Source of the DNA: Paracoccus aminovorans | GTDB taxonomy: Bacteria > Pseudomonadota > Alphaproteobacteria > Rhodobacterales > Rhodobacteraceae | Direction: 5' to 3' | Assembly: GCF_001546115.1 (NCBI RefSeq) | Contig: NZ_KQ955208.1 | Span: 1,629,005 to 1,693,004, forward strand | DNA length: 64,000 nt | Shown here: positions 27,489 through 35,895 of the stretch, piece by piece | Layout of the letters: each line of letters opens with the position of its first letter | Numbering within the stretch: the stretch's first letter is position 1 | Position numbers and translations under genes: made by a program | Notes under the pieces: generated by a model | Databases searched by the model: none | Told to the model about the DNA's origin: nothing | Seen by the model: the letters and a program-made list of their open reading frames with translations, nothing else

Positions 27489-27887
27489 TCAATTCTCGCC
27501 CGGGTCCTGCGGCAGGCCGTCGGCGATGTCGTAGTAATCGCCCTTGTCGGCGACAAAGATATGGCCCTGCAATTGCAACCCGGTCGGCGCGTCGATGGCA
27601 CCCGCCGCCACGTCGATCACGTCCGATCCGTCGCGCTGCCAGAACAGCGACGACCCGCAGGTGCCGCAAAAGCCGCGCCGGGCGACGTCCGAGGCGCGGT
27701 ACCACAGCGGCTCACCCTCGATCTGCAGCGATGTCGGCAGGATCGCAGCCCAGACATGGCCGGACCAGCGCCGGCACTGGCTGCAGTGGCAGGCCTTCAG
27801 GTCGTGGCCCGCGTCATAGGTGCCGCGAAACCGGATCCCGCCGCACAGGCAATGGCCGGTGAATTCAACCGCGTCCGAAGCACTCAT
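27489..27887 (-). CDS. GFA-type zinc-binding protein (Gfa-like/CENP-V)
   Basis: 132 aa. The cysteine pattern is GHCLCGGIRF, KACHCSQCRRWSG and RRGFCGTCGSSLFW, the zinc-binding arrangement of the glutathione-dependent formaldehyde-activating (Gfa) family. Family members are mostly of unknown function, so a role in formaldehyde handling should not be assumed. The start at 27887 lies 23 bp inside the end of msrC on the same strand. Confidence 0.87.
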   Translation of the reverse strand: MSASDAVEFTGHCLCGGIRFRGTYDAGHDLKACHCSQCRRWSGHVWAAILPTSLQIEGEPLWYRASDVARRGFCGTCGSSLFWQRDGSDVIDVAAGAIDAPTGLQLQGHIFVADKGDYYDIADGLPQDPGEN

Positions 27888-28317
27888 CCAGGATCTCCCG
27901 CAGCCGCTGGGCGTCTTCCGCCGTGAAAGCGTCGGGCTGGTTGCTGTCGATGTCAAGCACGCCGAGCAGCTGCTCGCCGGCGCCGAGGACCGGGATCACC
28001 AGCTCGGACCGGGTCGAGCTGGCGCAGGCGATATGGCCCGGGAAGGCATCGACATCGGGCACCAGCTGGGTCTGCCGCGTCCGGGCCGCCGCACCGCAGA
28101 CCCCGCGCGAGAAGGGGATGACCAGGCAGCCGTGGCCGCCCTGGTAGGGGCCGATCTTCAGCGTCTCGGGCGCGGTGACGCGATAGAAGCCGGTCCAGTC
28201 GAACCGGTCGTCCGAATGGTGGATCTCGCAGGCGAGGGTCGCCATCAGCGCGACCTCGTCGGTCTCGCCACGGGTCAGGGCGCGGATGCGGGCGGTCAGG
28301 TCGTCGTAATCGGGCAT
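27865..28317 (-). CDS. msrC: Free methionine-R-sulfoxide reductase (GAF domain)
   Basis: 150 aa, a single GAF domain. The conserved cysteines lie in FSRGVCGAAARTRQTQLVPDV and FPGHIACASSTRSELVIPV, with the ligand-binding segment FDWTGFYRV and the closing LGVLDIDSNQPDAF. It reduces free Met-R-sulfoxide in the cytoplasm. It overlaps the Gfa-like gene. Confidence 0.92.
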   Translation of the reverse strand: MPDYDDLTARIRALTRGETDEVALMATLACEIHHSDDRFDWTGFYRVTAPETLKIGPYQGGHGCLVIPFSRGVCGAAARTRQTQLVPDVDAFPGHIACASSTRSELVIPVLGAGEQLLGVLDIDSNQPDAFTAEDAQRLREILDECFGRG

Positions 28318-28348
28318 GCGCCGAACCTAGCCTTGCTGCGCGGCGCTG

Positions 28349-28705
28349 TCACCCCGCGACGCGCCAATAGCTGCTGGGCGTGTGCATCAGCGGCAGCAGC
28401 GCAAAGCCGGCGGCAGCGAGGCACATCAGCGCGCTGAGGTTCAGCCCGGCGAAGCGGGCCGCGACAAGCTGGCAGGCCATGAACAGGCCGCATCCGGCCA
28501 GCATCGGCGCCCAGCCCTCGCAGCGCGAGCGCAGAGCCAGCACCGCACCCAGGGCCGCCAGCGCCAGCATGGCCCAGGACAGCGGCGACATGACCGGTTG
28601 CAACCGGTTCAGCGGCAGGCCGCCAAGCGAAAGGGCAAGGAGATAGCCGGCCATGACAGCAAAGGACAGGCCGCAAAGGATCGAAAGCACGCGCATAAGC
28701 AACAA
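28349..28705 (-). CDS. Small four-helix membrane protein, unknown function
   Basis: 118 aa; Met codons at 28705 and 28696 are both possible starts. Four hydrophobic segments (about residues 4-26, 40-60, 68-88 and 90-108) are joined by short polar turns. I recognise no family motif. It is 31 bp after msrC going upstream and in the same direction, so it may be the first gene of that run. Confidence 0.6.
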   Translation of the reverse strand: MLLMRVLSILCGLSFAVMAGYLLALSLGGLPLNRLQPVMSPLSWAMLALAALGAVLALRSRCEGWAPMLAGCGLFMACQLVAARFAGLNLSALMCLAAAGFALLPLMHTPSSYWRVAG

Positions 28706-28786
28706 ACCTCGTGCAGGGAAACAACATCCTCGTGTACGGGCTTTTTCTGGCGCAGGACCGCTGTCCGGGCAAGAGTCCTGACGATT

Positions 28787-29635
28787 CTAATCTAATTTGT
28801 CGGCGATTTCTTGCTCAGGTTGTATTTGCGCAACAATCTCCGGCAGATGCCGGCGCAGCAGGGGCAGACCGCCGGGGCGCCAGCCCAAGGCCTGCAAGCG
28901 TCGGCTCAGCGGCCGGCGCAGCGGGCGCGGGTCGCCGGGCGGCGGCAGCGGGGTGGCGCAGCCGGTCAGGCGCGCGACCTCGGCCAACAGGTCGCGGCGG
29001 TCCAGCACCAGGTCGCCGACATTGTAACTGCCTGACATTGCATGATCTTCCAGCACGGCCAGGGCGGCGCGGCCCAGGTCGGCGCCGTGCACCTCGGTCG
29101 CGACAGCGGGGGCGGGGGTGGTGCCGGCCAGGAAATCCGCGATCAGCCCGGCCCATTTCTGCGGCAGGCCGGGGCCGTAGACTCCGGTCGGGCGCAGGCT
29201 GGCGGTGCGGAAATCGGAGGTCGCGAGGGCGGCAAGGGCGACCTCGGCCTGGGCTTTCACTTCGCCGTAAAGGCTTGTCGGCGCGGGGGAAAGTTCGTCT
29301 GGCAGCTCCATGCCGGCGGGGTGGCCGTCGTGGACGGCGCGGCTGGAGAGGAACAGCACGCGGGCCACGCCTTGCGCGCGGGCGGCCTGGAACAGCGCCA
29401 GAGAGCCGTCGAGATTGGCGCGGATGAAACCTTGCGGATCGTCGCCCTCGCCGCCGCGATAGCGGCCGGGGATGTGTTGGAAGGCGGCGTGGATCAGCGC
29501 ATCTTTTCCTGACAGATCAACGGGCTGGCCCAGGCGCCAGCCGGGCAGGGGGTCGAGGTCGTGGCCGGCCTCGACCGCCGCTCGGGCGATCCAGCGGCCG
29601 ACGAGGCCCGAGGCGCCGGTCAGCGCGATCTTCAT
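28787..29635 (-). CDS. sqdC: SqdC, NAD-dependent reductase/epimerase of the sulfolipid operon
   Basis: 282 aa short-chain extended reductase. NAD-binding ALTGASGLVGRWIA at residues 4-17; LFLSSRAVHDG carries the Ser; YGEVKAQAE the Tyr-x3-Lys. It is the third gene of sqdB-sqdD-sqdC, the order known from Rhodobacter sphaeroides, where the operon makes sulfoquinovosyl diacylglycerol; the exact reaction of SqdC is not established. The ATG overlaps the sqdD stop by 4 bp. Confidence 0.85.
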   Translation of the reverse strand: MKIALTGASGLVGRWIARAAVEAGHDLDPLPGWRLGQPVDLSGKDALIHAAFQHIPGRYRGGEGDDPQGFIRANLDGSLALFQAARAQGVARVLFLSSRAVHDGHPAGMELPDELSPAPTSLYGEVKAQAEVALAALATSDFRTASLRPTGVYGPGLPQKWAGLIADFLAGTTPAPAVATEVHGADLGRAALAVLEDHAMSGSYNVGDLVLDRRDLLAEVARLTGCATPLPPPGDPRPLRRPLSRRLQALGWRPGGLPLLRRHLPEIVAQIQPEQEIADKLD

Positions 29636-30468
29636 GGCTGCGCCGGACCCGGCAACTCGCGCGGATCGGGCACCGACCCGTCGCCGGCATGGGCCTGCCA
29701 AAGCTCGATCAGGGGGCGCAACGCTTCGGCCTTGGCGTGATTTTGCCAAGGTTTTTCATACTGATAGTGCAGGACGCGGATGTCCTGCCAGCGCCAGAGT
29801 TCGGGCAGGTTCAGCCAGACATATTGCAGCATATTGTCGAAAACCGGCAGGCCGTGCCAGTTCGGGAAGAAATGTTCCAGAAAGGTCTGGTCGGTGCGGC
29901 GCCAGAAGCGGCCGGGCTGGTCGAGTTCGGACAGCATCCGCGCGAAGGTTTCCGGCGACGGGCGGGCCGTGAACACGCCCGAATTCAGGCGGTGGAAATC
30001 GGCCAGGCTCTCGTAAACATTTGGCGCGGCTGAGAATTCCGGGTAGTCAAACAGCCGGTCGATGTTTTGCAAGACCAGCGCGTCGGCGTCGATGAACACC
30101 ACGCGGGCATAATCCAGCTGCCAGAGCCGCAGCTTGACGAAATTATCCAGCGGCGTGTGAAAGGGCGGCTTTTCGCCCTTGGTGAAGGGGGCGATGCCAT
30201 GCACCCGGTCGCGGGCATGCAAGGCGTTGAAATCGCTGGAGGTGGGCAGCAGATCCGCGTGCACCGCGCGTACACCGAGCGTACACAGCTCGTCGATCAG
30301 ATTTTCCGGCAGCTCGGTATAGAGCAGCACCAGGTCGGCGGTGGTGCCGGTGCGCTTGAGCGACTTGAACAGTGCCCGCGCCCCGGTGACGTAATCCGGG
30401 TTGGTCGCCAGCGTGACAAAGGCGCGGTCGGACCGCGCCTTGCCTGTCAGATGCAGCCCGGAACTCAC
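29632..30468 (-). CDS. sqdD: SqdD, GT8 glycogenin-like glycosyltransferase
   Basis: 278 aa. Features of the GT8 fold: AFVTLATNPDYVTGARALFKSLKRTGTTADLVLLYTE at the N-terminus, the metal-binding DxD in VVFIDADALVLQNID, FNSGVF-like HRLNSGVF and a late HYQYEKPWQ. In R. sphaeroides SqdD is proposed to move the sulfoquinovose headgroup in sulfolipid synthesis. It overlaps sqdB and sqdC by 4 bp each, so the three are made from one message. Confidence 0.9.
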   Translation of the reverse strand: MSSGLHLTGKARSDRAFVTLATNPDYVTGARALFKSLKRTGTTADLVLLYTELPENLIDELCTLGVRAVHADLLPTSSDFNALHARDRVHGIAPFTKGEKPPFHTPLDNFVKLRLWQLDYARVVFIDADALVLQNIDRLFDYPEFSAAPNVYESLADFHRLNSGVFTARPSPETFARMLSELDQPGRFWRRTDQTFLEHFFPNWHGLPVFDNMLQYVWLNLPELWRWQDIRVLHYQYEKPWQNHAKAEALRPLIELWQAHAGDGSVPDPRELPGPAQP

Positions 30469-31682
30469 GATACGGAACGCAGCCTGCGGCCCTCGGGGTC
30501 GTGCTCGACGCGCTTGGCGATGTCGCGGGTCCAGGCCGAGACCGCCGGCACGCGCGAGCGGTCGATGCGATGGGCGTATTTCCGCGCCACCTCGACCACC
30601 TCGGAGAGCAGGCCCTCGGCCAGGGTGATCGGTTGCAGGCCCAGCGCCAGGAACTGGTCGTTCTTGACGATCAGGTCGTTCTCCTCGGCCTCCTTGCGGG
30701 GATTCGGCAGATAGGCGACCTCGGCGCCGGTCAGGCGCGCGACCAGCTCAGCCAGGTCGCGGACGCGGTGGGTCTCGGTCATCTGGTTGAAGATCCGCAC
30801 CCGCTCGCCCGCCGCCGGGGCGTCCTGCAGCGCCAGTTCGATGCAGCGCACCGAATCCTGGATGTGGATGAAGGCGCGGGTCTGGCCGCCGGTGCCATGC
30901 ACGGTCAGCGGATAGCCGATGGCGGCCTGGATCAGGAAGCGGTTCAGCACCGTGCCATAGTCGCCGTCATAGTCGAAGCGGTTGATCAGCTGCTCGTGCC
31001 GGCGGGTCTGGTCGGTGTGGGTGCCCCAGACGATGCCCTGGTGCAGGTCGGTGATGCGCAACCCGTCGTTCTGGGCATAGAACTGGAACAGGATCTGATC
31101 CAGCGACTTGGTCATGTGATAGACCGAGCCGGGCCGCGTCGGATACAGAATCTGCTGCTGGCGCGGGCCGGCGGGCGTGTCAATCTGCACGTCCAGATAG
31201 CCCTCTGGGATCGGCGCGCCGACGCTGGAATAGCCATAGACGCCCATGGTGCCCAAGTGGACTAGATGCGCGTCGATGCCGGTTTCGACCAGCGCCGCCA
31301 GCAGGTTATGCGTGGCGTTGGTGTTGTTGTTGACCGTATAGACCTTGTGGCGGTCGGTCTTCATCGAATAGGGCGCGGCGCGCTGCTCGGCGAAATGGAT
31401 CACCGCATCGGGACGGATCTCGCTGAGCCAGGACTTGAGACGCTCGTATTCCGTCGCCAGGTTGAGCAGGTGGAAATGGATGCGCCGCCCGGTTTCCTGA
31501 TGCCAGATCCGACAGCGTTCCTGGATGGAATCCATCGGCGTCAGCGACTGCACGCCCAGTTCGGTGTCGATCCAGCGCCGCGACAGGTTGTCGAGGATAT
31601 GGACCTCGTGGCCCAGGTTCGACAAATGCAGGGCGGTGGGCCAGCCGACGAACCCGTCTCCACCCAGAACGGCAATGCGCAT
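30465..31682 (-). CDS. sqdB: UDP-sulfoquinovose synthase SqdB
   Basis: 405 aa. NAD-binding AVLGGDGFVGWPTALHLS at the N-terminus; the SQD1/SqdB-specific stretches LGVQSLTPM, HFAEQRAAPYSMKTD, HLGTMGVYGY, the catalytic YHMTKSLDQ, the long DLHQGIVWGTHTDQT and VHGTGGQTRAFIHIQD, and NPRKEAEEND. The enzyme makes UDP-sulfoquinovose from UDP-glucose and sulfite for the sulfolipid SQDG, which can replace phosphatidylglycerol when phosphate is short. First gene of the operon; an Rrf2 regulator is divergent 153 bp away. Confidence 0.95.
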   Translation of the reverse strand: MRIAVLGGDGFVGWPTALHLSNLGHEVHILDNLSRRWIDTELGVQSLTPMDSIQERCRIWHQETGRRIHFHLLNLATEYERLKSWLSEIRPDAVIHFAEQRAAPYSMKTDRHKVYTVNNNTNATHNLLAALVETGIDAHLVHLGTMGVYGYSSVGAPIPEGYLDVQIDTPAGPRQQQILYPTRPGSVYHMTKSLDQILFQFYAQNDGLRITDLHQGIVWGTHTDQTRRHEQLINRFDYDGDYGTVLNRFLIQAAIGYPLTVHGTGGQTRAFIHIQDSVRCIELALQDAPAAGERVRIFNQMTETHRVRDLAELVARLTGAEVAYLPNPRKEAEENDLIVKNDQFLALGLQPITLAEGLLSEVVEVARKYAHRIDRSRVPAVSAWTRDIAKRVEHDPEGRRLRSVS

Positions 31683-31835
31683 GTTGATCTCCCCTTGGTG
31701 CTGCGCGGCAGGAATGCGCGGCCAATGTGTCAAAACTATGACGTTCTGGCGAAGGTTCCATGGCGATGCCAGAGGGGCGCGCGAAATCTTGCCGAAGAGA
31801 TTGCATGATGTGGCAGGCAAGACTAAGGATTCGTT

Positions 31836-32282
31836 ATGATCTCGCAGAAGACGAAATATGCCATCAAGGCCCTGCTGGCGCTGGCCGACGAGGTCGCCGC
31901 GGGCGGCCATGCGCTGACGATCGAGGAGATCGCGCAGCGTTCCGGCGCGCCGAAGCGTTTTCTGGAGCATATCATGCTGGAGCTGCGCAACGCCGGCTAT
32001 GTCGGTTCGCGCCGCGGCCGGGCCGGCGGCTATGTGCTGATCAAGCGGCCGAAGGAGATCTCCATCGGCGAATTGTTGCGCCAGGTCGACGGGCCGATCG
32101 CGCCCCTGCCCTGCCTGTCGCGGCGCTCCTACCAGCGCTGCGAGGATTGCGAGGACGAGGCCAGCTGCCGACTGCGGCGCATGTTCGGCCAGGTGTTCTG
32201 GTCCTATCTGCTGCTGATCGAATCGCTGACGCTGGAGGACCTGGTGGCCGAGGGCGACCTGCCCGAGATGGGCGCGATCTGA
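31836..32282 (+). CDS. Rrf2-family regulator with four-cysteine region
   Basis: 148 aa. Winged helix-turn-helix of the Rrf2 type at residues 1-75 (SQKTKYAIKALLALA, IAQRSGAPKRFLEHIMLEL, RRGRAGGYVLIKRP). Cysteines at 93, 102, 105 and 111 could bind an Fe-S cluster, as in IscR, NsrR and RirA, although the spacing differs from IscR. It is divergent from sqdB and may control it; I see no clear operator in the 153-bp gap. Confidence 0.85.
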   Translation: MISQKTKYAIKALLALADEVAAGGHALTIEEIAQRSGAPKRFLEHIMLELRNAGYVGSRRGRAGGYVLIKRPKEISIGELLRQVDGPIAPLPCLSRRSYQRCEDCEDEASCRLRRMFGQVFWSYLLLIESLTLEDLVAEGDLPEMGAI

Positions 32283-32433
32283 GGCGAGGCACAGCCGGGG
32301 GTTGCATTCCTGCCATGGCCCCGCGACGGCCGGGGCGATACGTCTTGACCCCGGGTCGGGCCATCTGCACTTGTCGGTTCAACAGGAACCGGCCGGGGTC
32401 CGCGCCCCGGTTGCCAGACGCGCAAGGTAGGCC

Positions 32434-33285
32434 ATGCCCGAGACCGACTCCGCCGCCCCCCGCAACACGCCGCTTGCCGCGGTGCTGGGCTGGCCCATCG
32501 CCCATTCCCGCTCGCCCCGGCTGCACGGGCATTGGCTGCAACGCTATGGCATCTCCGGGCATTACGTGCCGCTGCCGGTGATGCCCGAGCACCTGGCCGA
32601 GGTGCTGCGCGCCATGCCGCGCATGGGTTTCGTCGGCGCCAATGTCACCATCCCGCACAAGGAGTCGGTTCTGGCGCTGGCCGATGTCGTCACCGACCGC
32701 GCCGCGCTGATCGGCGCCGCCAACACGCTGATCTTTCGCCCCGACGGCAAGATCCATGCCGACAATACCGACGGTTACGGCTTCATCGCCAATATCCGCC
32801 AGATGGCGCCGGACTGGATTCCGGACCTGGGGCCGGCGGCGGTGATCGGCGCCGGCGGTGCGGCGCGGGCCGTGGTCGCCTCGCTTCTGGAAAGCGGCGT
32901 GCCCGAGCTGCGCATCGCCAACCGCACCCGCATCCGGGCCGAGCAGATCAAGGCCGAGTTCGGCGCCAAGGTCGTGGTCTATGACTGGGCGCAGGCCGGC
33001 AACATGCTGGAGGGGGCGCTGACCGTGGTCAACGCCACCTCGATGGGCATGGCGGGCAAGGAGGCGCTGCGGGTGCCGCTGGACGCGCTGTCGCCCGACG
33101 CGCTGGCCACCGACCTGGTCTATACGCCGCTGATGACGCCCTTCCTGGTCGAGGCGCAGGCGCGCGGCTGCCGCGTGGTCGACGGGCTGGGGATGCTGCT
33201 GCATCAGGCCGCGCCGGGCTTCGAGCGCTGGTTCGGCCGCCGCCCCGAGGTCGACGAGGCCTTGCGCGCGGCCGTGCTGGCATGA
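32434..33285 (+). CDS. aroE: Shikimate dehydrogenase
   Basis: 283 aa. Substrate-binding [17 protein letters not shown] and ANVTIPHKE (catalytic Lys), NTDGYGF with the catalytic Asp, and the NADP-binding [25 protein letters not shown] follows. It reduces 3-dehydroshikimate in aromatic amino-acid synthesis. The ATG of coaE overlaps its stop by 4 bp, and dnaQ overlaps coaE, so aroE-coaE-dnaQ is one unit. The 151 bp upstream contain two GC-rich hairpins but no clear promoter. Confidence 0.96.
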   Translation: MPETDSAAPRNTPLAAVLGWPIAHSRSPRLHGHWLQRYGISGHYVPLPVMPEHLAEVLRAMPRMGFVGANVTIPHKESVLALADVVTDRAALIGAANTLIFRPDGKIHADNTDGYGFIANIRQMAPDWIPDLGPAAVIGAGGAARAVVASLLESGVPELRIANRTRIRAEQIKAEFGAKVVVYDWAQAGNMLEGALTVVNATSMGMAGKEALRVPLDALSPDALATDLVYTPLMTPFLVEAQARGCRVVDGLGMLLHQAAPGFERWFGRRPEVDEALRAAVLA

Positions 33286-33878
33286 GCTTCCGGCTGGGCC
33301 TGACCGGCGGCATCGGCATGGGGAAATCCACCGCCTCGGGGATCTTTCGCGCGCTGGGGCATCCGGTCTGGGACGCGGATGCGGCGGTGCACCGGCTTTA
33401 CGCCCCGGGCGGGGCGGCGGTGGCCCCGGTCGCGGCGGCCTTTCCGGGCGTGCTGCGCGACGGCGGCATCGACCGCGCCGCGCTGAAGGCGCAGCTGGCG
33501 GCCGATCCGGGCGGATTCGCGCGGCTGGAGGCGATCGTGCATCCGCTGGTCGCCGCCGACCGCGCGGCTTTCGTCGCCGCGCAGGGCGATGCGCCCATCG
33601 TGGTGCTGGACATCCCGCTGCTCTATGAGGGCGGCGCGGAGCGGCAGATGGACGGGGTGGCGGTGGTCTCGGCCCCGCCCGAGGTGCAGCGGGCGCGGGT
33701 GCTGGCGCGGCCGGGCATGGACGCGGCCGGGCTCGCGATGATCCTGGCGCGGCAGATGCCGGATGCGGACAAGCGGCGCCTGGCCGACTGGGTGATCCCG
33801 TCCGAGACGCTTGACGGCGCGCGGGCGGCGATCATGGACATCTGCGCCGAGATCATGGCAAAACGCCGCCATGCGTGA
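33282..33878 (+). CDS. coaE: Dephospho-CoA kinase
   Basis: 198 aa. P-loop [17 protein letters not shown] at residues 6-22, VWDADAAVH, and [11 protein letters not shown] with the lid region RVLARPGMD. It phosphorylates dephospho-CoA, the last step of CoA synthesis. Overlaps aroE by 4 bp and dnaQ by 8 bp. Confidence 0.96.
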   Translation: MSFRLGLTGGIGMGKSTASGIFRALGHPVWDADAAVHRLYAPGGAAVAPVAAAFPGVLRDGGIDRAALKAQLAADPGGFARLEAIVHPLVAADRAAFVAAQGDAPIVVLDIPLLYEGGAERQMDGVAVVSAPPEVQRARVLARPGMDAAGLAMILARQMPDADKRRLADWVIPSETLDGARAAIMDICAEIMAKRRHA

Positions 33879-34587
33879 GATCGTCCTGGATACCGAGACC
33901 ACCGGCTTCGACCCCGACAGCGGCGACCGCATCGTCGAGATCGGCGCCCTGGAGCTGATGAACCACCTGCCCACGGGCCGGACCTTCCATGTCTACATCA
34001 ACCCCGAGCGCCCGATGCCGCAGGAGGCCTTCGAGGTGCATGGCCTGGGCGACGATTTCCTGCGCGACAAGCCGCGCTTTGCCGAGGTGGCCGCCGACTT
34101 CATCGCCTTCATCGGCGAGGACGCCCGGCTGGTGATCCACAACGCCCAGTTCGACATGAAATTCCTGAACTGGGAGCTGAGGACGGCGGGCTATCCGGTG
34201 ATGCCCCATACCCGCGCCGTGGACACGCTGGAGATCGCCCGGATGCAGTTCCCGGGGGCGCAGAACTCGCTGGACGCCTTGTGCCGGCGGTTCCGGGTCG
34301 ACAATTCGGGGCGGACGCTGCACGGCGCGCTTCTGGACAGCGAGCTTCTGGCCGAGGTCTATCTGGCGCTGCGCGGCGGCCGCCAGCCCGGGCTGGTGCT
34401 GGAAAGCGCCGGGCAGAGCGTGGCGGTGCCGAACGCGGTGGCCGCGCCCCTGGCCCCGCGCGGGCCGCGGCCCCGGGCGCTGGCGCCGCGCCTGACCGCC
34501 GACGAGGCTTTGGCCCATGCCGCCTTCGTCGCGAAACTGGGCGAAAAGGCGGTGTGGCTGCGCTACAGCGCCGGGGAAAACCGCTAG
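33871..34587 (+). CDS. dnaQ: DNA polymerase III epsilon subunit (proofreading exonuclease)
   Basis: 238 aa. Exonuclease motifs: Exo [13 protein letters not shown] at residues 3-14, Exo [18 protein letters not shown] near 88-103, and Exo [17 protein letters not shown] near 150-163. The Pro/Ala-rich stretch at about 185-210 leads to the short C-terminal segment that binds the alpha subunit. Start at 33871 overlaps the coaE stop. Confidence 0.96.
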   Translation: MREIVLDTETTGFDPDSGDRIVEIGALELMNHLPTGRTFHVYINPERPMPQEAFEVHGLGDDFLRDKPRFAEVAADFIAFIGEDARLVIHNAQFDMKFLNWELRTAGYPVMPHTRAVDTLEIARMQFPGAQNSLDALCRRFRVDNSGRTLHGALLDSELLAEVYLALRGGRQPGLVLESAGQSVAVPNAVAAPLAPRGPRPRALAPRLTADEALAHAAFVAKLGEKAVWLRYSAGENR

Positions 34588-34592
34588 GCTCC

Positions 34593-34619
34593 GGAACCTT
34601 TCTGGCGGCCCCGGCGGTT
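34593..34619 (+). promoter_or_regulatory. Possible EcfG-type promoter GGAAC-N17-CGGTT
   Basis: GGAAC (34593-34597), a 17-bp spacer, then CGGTT (34615-34619), one base off the CGTT consensus. It lies 42 bp before the YihY-type gene, a family often found in the general stress regulon of alphaproteobacteria. Confidence 0.4.
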
Positions 34620-34660
34620 TTCCTGCCAGGATGGCCAGGACGCGATGCGAGGACGGGAAT

Positions 34661-35530
34661 GTGATCAGGGATTGGTGGCTGTTCCTTCAGGCGATCTTCG
34701 AGCGCATGGACAAGATCCACATGACTCTGATCGCGGCGGGCGTGGCCTTCTATGCCATGTTCGCGGTCTTCCCCGGCCTGGCGGCGCTGTTTGCGCTGTG
34801 GGGGCTGTGGTACGACCCGCAGCAGCTGGAGCAATATGTCCATGCCACCGACGAATTCATCCCCTCGGGCGCGGCGGACATCATCTATGGCCAGATCAAT
34901 TCGCTGATCGCCGCCGGGCGCACGCAGCTGGGCTGGACCACGGCGATTTCCTTCCTGATCGCGACGATCTCGGCCCGGCAGGGGGTCGGAGGCCTGATCC
35001 AGGGGCTGAACGCCGCGCATGGCGTGCGCTCGCATCCGACGATCTGGGGCTTCATCCTGGCCTATCTGCTGACGCTGGTCATCGTCGGCGTGATCGCGCT
35101 GGGGCTGGCGACGATCATCCTGGTGCCCATCGCCTTCAACTTCCTGCCCGACGTGCCGCTGCGGAACTGGCTGATCGGCTCGGTGCCTTGGATGGCGATC
35201 TTCTTCATCGTTCTCTTGGTGATCGGCATCATCTATCGCTACGGGCCGAACGTGAAGACGCCGCGCACGCCGATCTTCACCTGGGGCTCGGTCTTTGCGG
35301 CGCTGGCCTGGGCCGGGGTGTCCTACGGCTTCTCGGCCTATCTGGCGAGCTTCAACAGCTACAACCGCATCTATGGCTCGATCGGGGCGGTGATCGCGCT
35401 GTTGATGTGGTTCTACCTGGGCGGGTTCACCGTGCTGTTGGGCGCGATGCTGAACCTGGAGCTGGCGCGGCGGCGGCGGTTCCTCGCGGCACGGAAGCTG
35501 CGGCAGGCGGCGCGGGGGGACGGGGGGTGA
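34661..35530 (+). CDS. YihY/BrkB-type membrane protein
   Basis: 289 aa from a GTG at 34661 with GAGGA upstream. About six membrane helices; family landmarks are MTLIAAGVAFYAMFAVFPGLAALFALWGLW, LIQGLNAAHGV and FNSYNRIYGSIGAVIALLMWFYLGGFTVLLGAMLNLEL. Once called ribonuclease BN, the family has no proven nuclease role and acts in the membrane. A possible EcfG promoter lies just upstream. Confidence 0.92.
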   Translation: MIRDWWLFLQAIFERMDKIHMTLIAAGVAFYAMFAVFPGLAALFALWGLWYDPQQLEQYVHATDEFIPSGAADIIYGQINSLIAAGRTQLGWTTAISFLIATISARQGVGGLIQGLNAAHGVRSHPTIWGFILAYLLTLVIVGVIALGLATIILVPIAFNFLPDVPLRNWLIGSVPWMAIFFIVLLVIGIIYRYGPNVKTPRTPIFTWGSVFAALAWAGVSYGFSAYLASFNSYNRIYGSIGAVIALLMWFYLGGFTVLLGAMLNLELARRRRFLAARKLRQAARGDGG

Positions 35531-35569
35531 GGATGCAGGTACTGTGGTTGTGGTGAATCTTTACGGAGA

Positions 35570-35878
35570 TCAGGCCGTCAGCAACAAGACGCGACCTTCC
35601 AAGCGCAGTCCCTTACCTGTGCACCAGAAGCGCATTTCGCTGCTGTACCGCAACTCCGAGAACAACTGCTCCAAGCTGGTTGCAGCGAAACTGTGCCTAA
35701 GATTCTGCGTGAGACGCAGACGTAAATGAGCAGGATGCTTAGTACCCTGTTGGAATCCGTATTTGTTTGTACCAAGTTTCATAGTCAAAGTCTTTGTAAG
35801 TGAAAATTTCCCAGAGGTGCGCTCACCGTTCAGTGTTATGATTGCCGAGGCAATATTTGATTCGGTTTGATCGTTCAA
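35570..35878 (-). CDS. Weak candidate small gene in an AT-richer gap
   Basis: 102 aa from a TTG at 35878, no recognisable domain, and only a weak ribosome site. It fills the 365-bp gap (35531-35895) between the YihY-type gene and the Cys-rich gene, which is clearly poorer in GC than the flanks. The peptide has a basic, mixed composition and no signal or membrane segment. It could equally be non-coding imported DNA. Confidence 0.22.
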   Translation of the reverse strand: MNDQTESNIASAIITLNGERTSGKFSLTKTLTMKLGTNKYGFQQGTKHPAHLRLRLTQNLRHSFAATSLEQLFSELRYSSEMRFWCTGKGLRLEGRVLLLTA

Positions 35879-35895
35879 TCCGTTCGGAGACCGTC

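Noticed and set aside
32283..32433. Riboswitch or attenuator before aroE
   Set aside because: Two short GC hairpins are present, but there is no leader peptide, T-run or known riboswitch core.
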